Shown here piece after piece: positions 12,443 through 24,699 of a DNA stretch of 64,000 nt. A program made the position numbers and the translations under genes. The first letter of the stretch is position 1. Each line of letters opens with the position of its first letter. The stretch comes from Pteria penguin (taxonomy: Eukaryota; Mollusca; Bivalvia; Pterioida; Pteriidae): contig CM068582.1 of the NCBI GenBank assembly GCA_035048485.1, positions 32,243,596 through 32,307,595 on the forward strand. The letters run 5' to 3'. The notes below the pieces were generated by a model, which made no database searches, had not been told where the DNA came from, and saw only the letters and a program-made list of their open reading frames with translations.

Positions 12443-13555
12443 ATGGGTCTTTTTAAAATGACTACCTTCAGGGTATGGGTGTTTGAAACTCTATTTTCTA
12501 AATTAAAAAATAAGAACCAAAGGAACTTGGCAGTTACCTTTTCCCGGAAGTCCATTTCCTGAGAGACAATCGATGAAGTATTATCCATATTGTTACGTCT
12601 AAAAAGAAACTCGAAATTTCAATACGCAGAATTACAAATACTTGTTACGTTTATGTTTTATATTTTAGTCACTTACCATATCTATTGTTCTAAACTTGGT
12701 CAGACTTCTACCCAAGTAAAGAATAAAAGGATGATGTGTATAAAATCACGCATCAAAACGGCCAATCAGTATCTTGCTTATTGCGAGGAAAGTGTATTCG
12801 TGATGGTTATGAGTAAATGCTGCAACCAACGAATGGTTTAGCACAAGATGTGAAACATTTACTGTAAACGAAGTCGCAATTATACAGAAAGTTGGCAAGA
12901 TGATTTGCGATATATTTGAAATTAAAAGTACAATGTATGATTTATTGCTTCATTTTTGACCTCGTTCTATGAACACTATAAATCAGCTTCCCACATAAGG
13001 TATATAATTTAGGGTAAGATACAGTTTCTTAAATATTTCGTAAGACACATGCACTACAGTACACATTATAGTTATGAAATCTTGTTGAAATGCCTTTTAA
13101 CTCAAATACGAGAGTATAAACTGTTTTATGAAAGGGATATGACTACTTTTACTAGTCTCTTTTATCGCCATTTTGTCATTTTCCAGTTATTTACATAATG
13201 GACTGAACGTTTTCTTACAAGATGGCGGATTGTTTTCCGGAGAGTAATCTCAGTTTCTGTGCAAACCCTAATTTTCCAATTCTCGGTGACAAAAGTGTAA
13301 TTGTGTGATTTGATTTTTTTCAACAATCAGGGGTATCTCCCCAAGGCACTGCTCTGTGCTTTGATTGGCTCCTTGGCTTTTATTTATAGGTCAACTTGGT
13401 AATCATTTTGCTAATTAAGTATTAATGATTTGGATTCCACAATTTCGTTCTTAAGCATCATCGAAGAGTCGAAAGTTGTCGAAAAGCGCATATGATGCAT
13501 TAAAATAACACACGTATATGTTGTGATACGCATTATTCTATCCCCATATAAAGTC
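12443..13555. other. No gene recognised
   Basis: AT-rich spacer between genes A and B. The 83-codon open frame at 12590-12841 has no supporting homology or splice context. Confidence 0.4.
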
Positions 13556-13559
13556 TGAA

Positions 13560-13680
13560 TATTTTAATGTAAAATACGAAACTTATGTCACGTGACCGAG
13601 GCACTACCGACAATGTACCACAGTGGACAATAAATTCAGAGGTGAGACAAGGTGCCCGGGAAGAGTGAAAGTAAATTAAG
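13560..13680 (-). repeat. 3' region fragment of a reverse-transcriptase element
   Basis: On the minus strand it reads CTTCCCGGGCACCTTGTCTC, then CTGAATTTATTGTCCACTGT, GGTACATTGTCGGTAGTGCC and a CACGTGACAT..TTTCGTATTTTACAT block. This parallels, in order, the tandem units at the right edge of the window (63590-63710). Confidence 0.6.
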
Positions 13681-14460
13681 TATTCCAAATTTAATAAGAT
13701 AAAGAAGAAATTTGATTCAGCTTTTTTCAGAAAAATTGCCACGGACATACACAACGTACGAAAATAAGCACGTGAAAGGATATAGAAGTACTCGATTATA
13801 TGTAAGCTAATTATAACCCTACAGAATGCATATATTTGTATATGTGCTTACGGATCATACCATGATTCGGGTATATATCAAATTTCTTGGTATTTTGACG
13901 GGTTGGGATAAATTGCGTAATACAAATATCTATTTCCTCGCGGCTAATAAAATTTCATATGGATTCTTACAATACAATATATATATAAAGCACAAATAGA
14001 AACAGTGAAACACCCGGGAGTACAATCGACCTTGTTTATGACAATACAACCGCTCAATTATCTATTATATAATATAATGTCTACATGCTACGTATTATGC
14101 ATTGACATTGAATGTCGTACAAATAATCAGTCTAGATATAACACATTCTAATTCAAATCTTGTTCACAAATATGAACAAGGGTATCAGTAAGAGTGATGG
14201 ATGCTCCCCGAACGGCATTAATACTTTTAATGCAGGAAATTGATGTCACAATTCATATACAAAAATCAGTAAAATTGATGGATGCTCCAAGAAGCACAGC
14301 AATGATAAAGGAAATGAATGACTCGGTATATAGGAAATAATTGTATTAATTGATGAAGATTTCAAATCTTAATATATCATATGGATATAAATTCAGTCAA
14401 CTGTAGAACAACAAATGATCACAGTATCTTAAACTAAAAAGAAATAAAACTTATTATCAA

Positions 14461-14880
14461 AACCTTGACCTTTCAGAAATGGCCTTGAGTGACCTTTGTC
14501 GAAACATCCTTAATCTAAATAACATTTTGGTGAAATATGATCATATTCTGATAAAAGGTGAAGGAGATATAAGAACTTCATGGCATTTTAAGTCATAGTT
14601 AATAGGTGATCTTGACCGCTCAGAAATGAGTTTGAGTGATCTTTGTCCAAAACCCCTATACCTAAATAACATTTTGGTGAAGTATGATCAAATTCTGATA
14701 TAGGTGTAGGAGATATAAGTACTTCATGGTATTTTGATTCATAGTTATTAAGTTACCTTGACATTTCAGAAATGCCCTTGATTGACATTTGTCACAAAGA
14801 CCTTAACCTAAATAATATTTTGGTAATGTATGATCAAATTCTAATGAAAGGTATAAGAGATATGAGCTCGGACGGACATA
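14461..14880 (-). repeat. 147-bp tandem repeat, about 3 copies, inverted relative to 7650-8030
   Basis: The phrase CCTTGACCTTTCAGAAATGG and its variants recur with GAAATG at 14476, 14623 and 14769 (147 and 146 bp). The reverse complement matches the monomer in gene A intron 3. The two arrays face each other across the gene A 3' end. Confidence 0.85.
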
Positions 14881-14994
14881 CAGATGGACAGGATGGTGAC
14901 TATATGCTCCCCATTTAGATTGATTTACAATAGTACAGTATAACAGTATTACAACATACAACATACGCACTGAAAACTTTTATGACTGAAAAAC

Positions 14995-15110
14995 CGGTGT
15001 GACCTAGTGGAAAAGGTGCTTGGCTCGTTATCGAGAGGTCCCAGGTTCGACTCCTGGTGTTCTGTCTTTCGGATGAGATAGGAAAAAACGGGAAAAAAAA
15101 ATGGATTTGC
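14995..15110 (+). repeat. SINE head with intact A and B boxes
   Basis: GTGACCTAGTGGAAAAGGTG and GGTTCGACTCC are spaced as in a tRNA gene internal promoter, followed by GTTCTGTCTTTCGGATGAGA, the head-body junction shared with the SINEs at 22519 and 35265. The element stops in an A/G-rich stretch shortly after. It is not a functional tRNA: the stems are not conserved. Confidence 0.6.
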
Positions 15111-15189
15111 GAGTGTTGGTGCTTTTCATTTTATTTGGCATTTCGTACTGGATATTGAGACTTCTCTTTTACCTTTAAAAATCAATCAA

Positions 15190-16915
15190 ATAAAGCAAAC
15201 CTGTCACTTACACGCGTGTTTGGCAAGCGTAAAGTAAGATATCCCATATTTCTGTAGAAATCTGCCATTTGCCACATTTACTTTCTTAATATTTCGTAGA
15301 AAACCGATAGATATTACACACTGTTTGTTTATACAGACAAGCGATATGAACACACATACAAATGGCAATGACATCTCTGATAGTTATCGTATTCATAAAA
15401 TCTTTTACGGGACAGATGAAAATTTCGTATTTCATAATAAAGCATGCGTATCCACCAAACTACGTATCTACATACAAGATAAAAATAAACACTTTTTAAA
15501 TTAAACAATAAATAGGCATTAAATTAGTATTATGAGAATGTCGTTTTTATGTTTATGTCAATACAAAAAAAAAAAACAACATGCTTCAGGCAGCCGGGCA
15601 TATACAGGTGATCTCAACATCATACGTAAACAGAAACTGAGATGTTTTACATAAAGACCCGAAATGCAGGAATCTGTTTCATTAAACTGGTGTCATAACA
15701 TTGACATTATGTATGTATTTGAAAAGTATGAAAGGCAGTAGACTAAGAGAGACGATATCGAAAGTGACAAATTTTAGGAGTGGACATAGAAGTTTACAGG
15801 AATCACTGAAAAATCTCAAATCTTAAAAGATTAATCATATCACAAGCACAAAATCTTTTGATTTTTCAAGTCTTTTACTACTTATAAACTTCACAGAAGG
15901 CATGTTTTCTTTATACGCAACGGATAGCCTAGAAATGAAAACTTCGTTTCTAAACCTTGATTCCGTCATTTTGTGAAGGAACACCGATTTGAACAAGCAC
16001 ACCGAACACGGTATCATCAAAATGATGCCCTTTCTAACGGGCAATGTTTTCGTCGTGCTTTTTTGCGAGATAAGTTTAACAGAAGATTGTTGACATTCCA
16101 GTTGGTATCATCTGTGCCTTTCTCCTGGCTGACATCTTATGTACTCATACGACGCAGAATCCATTGCGTCATTCCTGTCTACAGCATTTCAGTTACATAT
16201 ATATTAATAATGTGTCCATAAATAATTTATACTTTCATAATTACCTCGGCCAGTTGTATCACACATCAAACAGCAAAAGTTCTGTTCCATACCTAGATTA
16301 AATGTCTGTGTATCGGCACGATGATCCATTTACATGCCTCCCTTTTTACTGTTACTTTTAAACATCCATATCACTTATTACCACTTACTTAGTAACATCC
16401 TTCCATGCCTGCATTTAGCGTTTTAATTAACTTATACACTATGCCAGAGCACCTCATTTTATGAGTGTTTGTTTTGAGGGTGTCTAAACTGAAAGATACA
16501 TTACTCTCACAGAGAAATTAAATGGAAAGCATGACATTGTCAATGGCAACCTTCTATAGTCGACACAATGATATGTTTAAACAGTATGAAGTCCCTCTTT
16601 CCAATTGTTAAATGATATTTTTTGTATACATAAATGTAAAGCGTGCTCGCTGGAGACCTTCACTCTTTCGGTACGCCTAGACTTGCCCTATTTGGATTGA
16701 TTTTGTTCATAACCACCACCACCACCACCATCGAAATTGCTTTATTTGGACTTTGAATATCGGAAAACCCGTGGTTATTGTTAAAATTTATACTTTGTTT
16801 ACAATAAACGGAGATAAAATTCTACGTTATCAGAGATTCAAACCATAAATGTTCTTGTTTTACGAGTAAATAGTAAAAAGGGGATTTGTTTCTAAGTAGA
16901 TATTAGCAGGGAAAC
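15190..16915. other. No gene recognised
   Basis: AT-rich spacer upstream of gene B. I looked here for gene B signal-peptide and linker exons and found none. A CCA/CAC triplet run lies near 16711-16730. Confidence 0.4.
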
Positions 16916-16919
16916 ATTC

Positions 16920-16990
16920 CATAACTGCGTTGGTGGATTGTTGCATAGGTCAAAATTCCTTTCCAATGCATCAGGCAGATACTGTCGTTT
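16920..16990 (+). repeat. SINE tail fragment
   Basis: TTGCATAGGTCAAAATTCC followed by CAATGCATCAGGCAGATACT matches the 3' body of the SINEs at 22519 and 60770. Confidence 0.5.
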
Positions 16991-17182
16991 TATATATCTT
17001 ATACAAAATATATTCCAGGTGAAAAGACGAACATTTTGATACATGGTGTAATATAAAGCTAAGAAATATAAAGTTGTGTAAATAATGCTTAACGTGGACC
17101 CCTATTGGAAAGAAATCACTATGCTTTAAACTATAGCCCATTAGAGGAAAGAATATAATCTTTTTAATCTTATAATTTATAG

Positions 17183-17344
17183 AATGTCCGAAAGGGTTAT
17201 ATGGATTGAATTGTACAAATGCTTGTCCCAAAGGTAGATATGGATATAGGTGTGCAGAGTTGTGTAACTGTTCCGCAGATCTGTTTTGCCATGGCTTGAT
17301 TGGGTGTATCTCTGGGCATCTCTGGACGAACGTAGTAAGTATAG
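17183..17344 (+). CDS. Gene B exon: EGF-like module
   Basis: Acceptor ATAATTTATAG and donor G|GTAAGT. It reads (E)CPKGLYGLNCTNAC.., ..RYGYRCAELCNC.., ..LFCHGLIGCISG... Eight cysteines with the 8-3-8-3-1-5-5 spacing. The linker after the last cysteine is shorter than in A and C. Confidence 0.9.
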
Positions 17345-19901
17345 GTAAGTACATGTTTACCAAAAAATGATAGTTTGTAATGTGTCGAAGAATGAGTAGC
17401 CACCTAGTATTGTAGACAACATTTTCATATCTAATAAAATAAATAAACACCTGTTATACAACGCTCCACATTAAGAATTGTCATTGAATGAACACTTAAT
17501 AAGTTTTCATAATTAAGAAGGACAAAATGTAGTTATTTTTAAAATAATACATTTTGATATTATTCTGTTTATAACAAAACTAGCATTAGGTCAGTGTCTT
17601 TGGTAGATAATAACAAAATATGGTCCATGGACATAGCAAAATTGTATACAATAACCCTTGTATCAACTGGATTGGCAGTGGCCATGGCAGTTGTCAGCTG
17701 CATTGCTTGTGCTTTACGCGACAGGTACATTATATTGCTTTGCGAAATTACTTAAATATAATATACTGTCACCTCCTTATTTCAAATTTAAGAAAATATA
17801 AAAGGATCTTAATTTGAAGGAAAGGAAAATCTTAATACGAATTCAATTAACGATATGCTTGAATAATGGTAATGTTCTTGATTGTTTTATTATATATGGT
17901 TGGAATTTTCATAATTTCTGTTACTCTTTATCATTTTGAATATGTACACAATCGTTTCAAATCAATCAATTGCTAGTAAACTAGTTTATACATACATGTA
18001 GTGGATATTGTGCGCTGAAATGTAACATATATATAAGATCTTATACCTATTTCAGTACACGCTTATTTCCCTTCGCCATCGAACACATTTCATGTTCAAT
18101 TGTTTCATTTTGTACATTTTCAAGATTTTATATACATGTAGTTTTATGAAATCTATATTGGTTTTGAATTATGTAACTCATTTCCTTGTTCTTGTTGACA
18201 TATTATGGGGTGAATAGAAAAATACCGTTTGATATTCAAATCTTTTCCCTTAAACGTACAATAAAAGATGCAGTTTATTATTTGTTGTTTATGATAACGA
18301 ACCATTTTAACCTTGAGTGAAATATTTAATATCCTAATAGGGAATGAGCCAGACAGAAAGGGGTAAAAATGACTTTTGACAAGGTAAAATCTGTTGACGG
18401 TTAAACTGTAAAATGAGAGCACCTCTGCATATTATTAACCTATATTGCAAGCATAACTTGAGAACATAGACATAACTGAGGATATATACTGTTTCATATG
18501 CGTATTTTAACATCTTTTGATCTCCCCCTGTTGCTCAAGACCAAAACAGTAGAAAGACGAAATGTTCGCATACAAAAATTACCAATTTAAAACTAAAGCT
18601 CTTGTCACGAGTTGATGCTACATAAATGTACGTGTCAATTAAAAACCTGTTGAGTCATAATTGACCGACAAATGTACCAGTCTGCAATCTAATTTATAAA
18701 TGGTATTACTATGATCGAGTAAGTTAAATGTTCATTTACTGGATTATCAGTTGGAAGTTCGCTATGCAATATTTTATTTTTCCCTAAAGGCTTTTGATGA
18801 ACAAAATCTCTGACCCTCTCACAAAAACCACCGATAACATCATTTATTTTAATTGTCTTTTATTGTAATGGCAGAATTTTAAACGGGAACTTGAATAAAT
18901 GTTAGGCGTGACACGTTAAGAGTCTAGAAGTGCCTAAGCCATGGTTTCTGAATCGTATCAGCTGATAATTGAACTATGCATTCGTTATAAGTGGTGTACA
19001 CTAAACAAACTTTGTACATTTATACTTTTTCAAATGGTCGCCATCGTGTTGCGTTATACAGTCAACATTCGATATCTCGACATCGTAGGGACCAAGAAAA
19101 ATATGTCGAGATATTGGTAGGCTGACAACCAAACTGGGAGTTAACAAAAGAGAAAAAGTTACCGTGTTAAAGTTGTTTTTGATAATAGCAATAACAAAGA
19201 CATAGAACGGATATGGTAGTCGACATAAGAGATGTCGAGATATCCGATATCGATATATCAAATTGTACCTGTAATTGTATTTCATTTGCTAGTATCACAT
19301 GCTAAACATATCCAATACAATGATCACAAACTGAATATGAACGTTGGTACCCTATATAGCTACATGTATGTCAAAGTTCTGTGCAATTGACTCAATGTAG
19401 AACCAAGCTACAGTCAAATTAGGATCGAATGCTTTTAGTCTTCAAAAGAAATGATGAAAACACACTTGACTCACACATATGCACACCTGCAGACTTTTTC
19501 TAGTGTTTTTCTCCTAAAATTACTTTCTTCAAAGGGGTTGGGAAATGGACAAGTGTCATAACGTTACCTGAGAGAATTTTTGAGATGTGCCAATGTGAAT
19601 GTTTTGGCAATTTCTTTGATATACAAACGAACGAAAAAAAAAAATCAAGTTCTAGGCATACTTTATGGAAAATACTGTTCCGATGCGAATAGTTTATATT
19701 ATAAGCAGTAGGAAAAACCGGTTTTCTAAATGTAAGACTCTCTTGTCCTACCCGGTAATAGAAAAACAAATAAGCATCAACGCCAATTTAAACTATTATA
19801 ATATAATCATGTCCTCAGAAAATATGTGCATCTTCTATTATAATTATATGTTTTCTGTTGCAGCGATGATCTAAGCGGCTACCTTCAGAATCATCTTATC
19901 A
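17183..19901 (+). CDS. Gene B: partial copy (EGF-like, transmembrane and mini-exon only)
   Basis: Exons 17183-17344, 17607-17724 and 19864-19901 have consensus splice sites and the same phases (1-1-2-1) and order as genes A and C. The joined frame is open. I found neither a signal-peptide exon and GECY-type linker upstream nor a VEYL(E/D)P-type tail exon in the roughly 6 kb downstream. Either those exons have diverged, or B is a truncated duplicate. The three exons themselves carry no stop or frameshift and all eight cysteines are kept, which argues for purifying selection or recent origin. Confidence 0.65.
17607..17724 (+). CDS. Gene B exon: transmembrane segment
   Basis: Acceptor TTTGGTAG, donor AG|GTACAT, 118 nt, the same length as in gene C. 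It reads NNKIWSMDIAKLYTI, then the hydrophobic run TLVSTGLAVAMAVVSCIACA and ALRD. Confidence 0.88.
19055..19262. repeat. Inverted-repeat element with TCGAGATAT motifs
   Basis: CGATATCTCGACAT near 19070 and ATGTCGAGATATCCGATATC near 19232 are inverted copies; a third TATGTCGAGATAT lies near 19102. It resembles a small non-autonomous element; ends not defined. It lies in the gene B intron before the mini-exon. Confidence 0.4.
19864..19901 (+). CDS. Gene B exon: 38-nt mini-exon
   Basis: A strong acceptor TTTTCTGTTGCAG, 38 nt reading (S)DDLSGYLQNHLI, donor A|GTAAAT. Same length and phase as the mini-exons of A and C. Confidence 0.7.
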
Positions 19902-20432
19902 GTAAATATGATATATAACTATCAAAGAAGTAAAATTGTGCAATAACTCTGTCATCTTAATTCTTTTATACGATTAATTAATGTCGGATCTTCAAGGATG
20001 TAATAAGACTTAGAAGTATGTTAAGGTATCATAAAATCTATATATAGCTTACAGCACGAAGCATAAATGCTTGAATATGGTAAACCCTCATTGGGTCTAA
20101 TTAAAACTTCAGCTCAGAATTTTGCAAGACATTGCATGCTAATAATGAGGGATCTTTTATTTGTTTTATATGATGCACTAAATTAATACAGGTGTATTTG
20201 GTCTGATATCTGTATGTGAAGAGCTTAAGAGTATTTTCGACCTGTCACCATGTTACCGTCATGACGTTATTTGCTTCTTGTACTCTATATGGAGAATTCT
20301 AATACACTCTGGTTAAATGTTTCGAAAGCAGCAAGGGTATCCACATTTCACTGCAATTTTTGCTATGACGTAACACACCTCTTGGCAACGTCATTCAAAA
20401 TCAATGAAAGTTTTTTTTCAGATCAAAGCATT

Positions 20433-20555
20433 AGAATTGGGGTTACCAAGCTGGTTTTTACAAAAACTGACAGTGTATCGGCGAATACCCTTCAGAAATA
20501 TCTGATTCACCGATACCCTGTCAGTTAAAACACTCGCATGGTAACCCCTAAGTAT
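20433..20555. repeat. Imperfect fold-back of about 120 bp
   Basis: GGGGTTACCA at the left and TGGTAACCCC at the right are inverted, and the similarity continues inward through ACTGACAG..ATCGGCGAAT and its mirrored partner ATTCACCGATACCCTGTCAGT. No coding capacity. Confidence 0.6.
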
Positions 20556-20691
20556 CTATGAATTTAATGTGTTCTTTGATTGTGCTGCTGTTTTAGTAAG
20601 TTTAGTAAGTAAGATTGACCTGTAAAACGCTCAAGCACACGCATTGAGGGACGAGTTTCATTTAAATTGACCGTTCCAAGTCACTATCTAC

Positions 20692-21632
20692 GAAGCCGTT
20701 TTCGTGCCATTTTAAAGAAGAAATTTTTTTTATCTCGTTCGAACGAGAAACTTTCTCGTTTGAACGAGAAAAAATCTCGTTCGAACGAGAAACTTTTATA
20801 TATGAATTAAGGTGTTTTGTTATTTAGATAAGTATGATTAGGAATATTATTTCATTTGATACATATAATGATACATTTATATATGCATAATTGCATATAT
20901 TTCAACTACACACTTACAATACAAGGTACATATGCATGGTTATTCTAAAACACACAGCTTTTCAAGGGAAAGGAAATACTTTAGTTAAAGTATAATTTAT
21001 TATATTGCGAAGATGAATGCGTGGGGAAATAAAAAAAGGGGGGGGGGGTTACTATGCCATCAGAGATATTCTGCCTTCCTCTTGTAATTAAAAGTATTAT
21101 AATAGTTGTTAACTATGATTCATACATTTCAGAATTGAAATATAAACTGAATGGTACTTCCTGATATACAGTAAAAAAAACTTATAATTATGCATTCTTA
21201 TTTCATTAATGATTAATGTTAACTGGTGAGGTCACTGAGCCAAGTTAGTTTGATTCCAGTGGCTTAAAACATAAATATAAAAAAGGAGGAGATGAGGCTC
21301 CAAATCAAATGTTACAAACATACTTTAGATCTGCCATTTGATAGACTGAAATAATACGTATAATGTATTTCAACTAAATTCAGGCCAAATACTGCCAAAT
21401 GCTCCTGCCTATGAAGTTATTTAAATGATCAAACATCCGCTACTAAAGAAATTGTTAGAAAATATCAAAAGATTTGTTGATGGACGATATTCCATTTCTT
21501 TCTGTCGGTTAATAACACTTATCACTGTAGACTATGGTATATGATATTAGTTTCTCGTTCGAACAAGAAAATTTTCTCGTTCGAACGAGATAAAAAAATT
21601 TTTTTTCTTTAAAATGGCACGAAAACGGCTTC
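20692..21632. mobile_element. Non-autonomous TIR element with palindromic sub-terminal repeats
   Basis: The left end GAAGCCGTTTTCGTGCCATT is mirrored by AATGGCACGAAAACGGCTTC at the right end, with TTAAAGAA-type and T-rich stretches next to both. Inside each end lie copies of the palindrome TCTCGTTCGAACGAGA or close variants (three at the left, 20733, 20753, 20775; two at the right, 21552, 21574). The interior of about 0.75 kb has no transposase-like frame. CTA lies close to both ends and may be the target duplication, but this is uncertain. Confidence 0.8.
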
Positions 21633-22518
21633 CTAACTATCGCAACTGCATTACAAGCGAATACACCGTTTTGTTCATTTTTGTATTCTTTGCATGTTCT
21701 CATGCAATCTAATTTTATGTCTCCTTTCCCTTTTGTCTTCTTTCAAATTATTTTAATTCTCCTTTTTATAAACCTAGAGGCAAATTTGATGTATCTCTTA
21801 AGCGCTTGGCTTTTCTTAAAGCCATTCCTATTGTCCAAGCCACTAAGTTCGTGCACCCTAGAAATCGAAGTTATTGGAATATTTCTAAAGACATATCATA
21901 ACTATATTTCTAGATTATTGGAACAGCTTCTTCCAAACTAAATATAAGATTACTTGACACAAATAGGATATTCACTGCTTCAATTTAAATAAGGCACATC
22001 CCATAATCAAATAGCGTGTAATTTCAATTAGAATAAAAAGTAGTGCCATAGATTCGCTATTAAAACTTAATCACAAGATATGAAAGACATCTGTCGGCAT
22101 TTATGTGAAATAAACCATATCGATAACCATATTATCATCACTGAATGAGCTAATGTTTATTTGGCACACTATGTTGATTTTTTTTTTATTAATTCTGTTA
22201 AACCGAGTGTCATCTATACATCATCAACTATATTGATTTGAGAGACGTGCATAAAAATTGCGGTTGTAACTTCAGAAATATTGAGATGTACGATATTTTT
22301 CGGACGCACAAGACGCATAATCATCTATCCCGAATATAACCAATTGTGTGTGCAGTACCGCGGACCCCATGGAGAAAAAAAAATTATATTAAAACTACGT
22401 GTATTACATACCATACCAACATTGAAATATTGACCATGCATGATAATGTCGTTAGGAAAGTTGCTTTGATAAGACAGGATATTGATGTTAATCATTTAGA
22501 AATATAAATAGTATGTTT

Positions 22519-22735
22519 AATCCCATACCGGTGTCCTGTCTTTCGGATGAGACAGTAAAAACCAAGGCCCCGTCTCGTGGTATGCATGGCACGTTAAAGA
22601 TCCCTCACTGCTTCGGGTGGGTCCATTGCAAAGGTCAAAATTTGTATGCTCCGCATCAGGCAGATGCCGTCACCATATACGTGAAATATTCTTGGTGTGA
22701 CGTTAAACAAAAATCAGTCAATATGTTTAATCAAT
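22519..22735 (+). repeat. SINE (body and tail)
   Basis: Starts near ACCGGTGTCCTGTCTTTCGG, continues through GATGAGACAG, GGCACGTTAAAGATCCCTCA, GTCCATTGCAAAGGTC, GCATCAGGCAGATGCCGTCA and ends TGTGACGTTAAACAAAAATC. This is the best-preserved body of this SINE in the window; the tRNA head is lost. Confidence 0.75.
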
Positions 22736-24565
22736 GCGTATTTCAATTCAAATCAACCAGACCTACATGTTTGTATACGGGAGGGCTAAAGTGTACTATA
22801 TCGTAGTTCAATGTTAGACGCATTATATTTGTCAATCGTTCAGTAAGATAATGATGTACGTTTGCTGCATTCTAATGTTTGTTGTATTTTGTCAGTAACA
22901 TTGGAACAAGAAGTATTCACGTTAAACCTCAAAACCTGAATACTTTTTCGTATGTGATATAGACCAACAAATTCAAATAAAGCACGTGTCATAATAATAT
23001 GCATGATATCAGCATGAGAACAAGAAGCGATGGAACGCGTCACTACTAATTTCTTTTGTGGAATACTGCAATTTTTGCATATAAATTTATAAAGAACAAT
23101 TAACTCACAATATTTCGGTCTCTTGACCTTCTTCTAGTGAATTTTATTGGTATTGGTGGGTATATTTAGGGTAAATGTTAAGGTTAAGGTTAAGCATCGG
23201 GGTAGGTACGTATTATAGGTTATAGAATGAGGTTTCCCCCATAGTCACACTTGTCCCGGAAGTCTCACTCTAGAGGGGGAGGCTTCCCTCTTGCGCACTT
23301 TAGACCAAGAAGCCCCTTCCCCTTTCAATGTAGTAAGAGTCATAGGCAGATCTAGATTTTGTTCGAGCGGGGATGGGTATTATACTACGTATGCGATTCT
23401 AGATATTTTTCGAGGGGGGGGGATTGAGGGTTTTGACGTTAGAGGAGGTTTGTTATAAGAATGCATACTTACATCATCAAACACTACTGTACCGCGATGA
23501 TGTTTGTACAGTGTCGACAATAAAAAGATACCCTAGATTTGTTTTATAAGGAAACGACCATTTGAATATTAAGGATAGAGGTTTCAAATTTTGTCGAGTC
23601 AGATTATTTGTTTATTTCATATTATGACCACGGCCGGAATATTCATTGTCAGGTATTTCCAGATCAGTTTATTTCCAAAAGCAACCACAATTATCAAGCC
23701 AAAAATTAAATAAAAAATAAAATAATAAATAAATAAAATGAATAGTAAAATCTGATAATAATACTTTAAGTAGTTAACTTCCAATCATTTCCATTATTTT
23801 TTTTTTTCAATACGTCACCTTGAAATTTACTTTCCGACTTCGAAAATTAATAGGACATTTTCTTTTATATAAGCACACGTGGAAAAGGTGATGTCTCAAC
23901 GTGAAGTTAAACGTTAAATTTCTATCATGTTCATCATGTTTTCTGGTCATTTTCACATATAAATGCAAAAATTCACACTTAAGGGAATGAAAACGGAGAT
24001 GCTGGAAATATCTCAAAGCAAATTTATCCTTAACATCCTTAATTTATACAAATTCTATGAAATGATAAAAGAAATTTCTATACTCATTACAATTCACCAT
24101 GGAGAGTAGACAGTTGCGGAAAATAACAATAGAGAAGGTATCATTGTATGGACTTAATGCGTAAATGCCGCCTTTTATTTCTAAGGGCGTTACAGTTAAG
24201 TGAAATTTTCAATTGTCATGTATTCACTTTTTATAATGTCTTCTATAATGTACAGAAGAGATTTTGTCAAAAGTTTCAGATACGTCTCATCTTTGTGAAA
24301 CTATTTCTCATATGTGAATTGTTGGAAGAGATAGAATACAAAGTACGTGAAATATTTATCCTATTACCATATTTCACTTTTGTGTAGAAAATACATTCTG
24401 CTTTTAGATTTTCTTACTATAGCGATAAATTGGATTAACAAAATTCAAATGCTGATACTAATTCCATGTAGTCAAAATGAATACGGACCACTTTCATGTG
24501 AGGTTTGGCAAATTTTTATAATGCCCATGATGGAAATTAATTTTGGAAGAATATCAGTGGGGAAT
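22736..24565. other. No gene recognised
   Basis: AT-rich spacer. Contains GGTTAAGGTTAAG near 23181-23195, a G+C-rich patch with GAGGGGGAGGC near 23270-23410 and low-complexity A/T runs near 23700-23730. No exon of the receptor family was seen on the plus strand. Confidence 0.4.
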
Positions 24566-24574
24566 TGCGTGAGG

Positions 24575-24690
24575 TAGTCTTTAACAAAGCAGCTCCTAAA
24601 TGTCTCATACAGTTATATCATGACCACAGGGGACATCTGGGTAGAGAGAGTTCATATCAAGTACTATCTAAGTTTTACAATTAAATCAAA
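24575..24690 (+). pseudogene. Possible LTR-retrotransposon integrase zinc-binding remnant
   Basis: One plus-strand frame reads VFNKAAPKCLIQLYHDHRGH followed by LGRESSYQVLSKFY, like the His-containing start of the H2C2 zinc-binding domain of Ty3/gypsy integrases (LHDHxGHLGxxKT-type). The frame then closes and the rest is scrambled. Short and degenerate. Confidence 0.35.
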
Positions 24691-24699
24691 AATGGAGAA

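Noticed and set aside
14998..15070. Functional tRNA gene (also 6690, 29540, 45840, 51630, 60790)
   Set aside because: Only A/B-box-like sequences are kept; acceptor and anticodon stems do not pair convincingly and SINE bodies follow.
16971..17450. 159-codon minus-strand open frame
   Set aside because: It is antisense to the gene B EGF-like exon, which has splice sites and a conserved cysteine pattern on the plus strand.
23181..23195. Telomere-like GGTTAAGGTTAAG
   Set aside because: Only two units in a degenerate context; not the TTAGGG repeat expected for molluscs.
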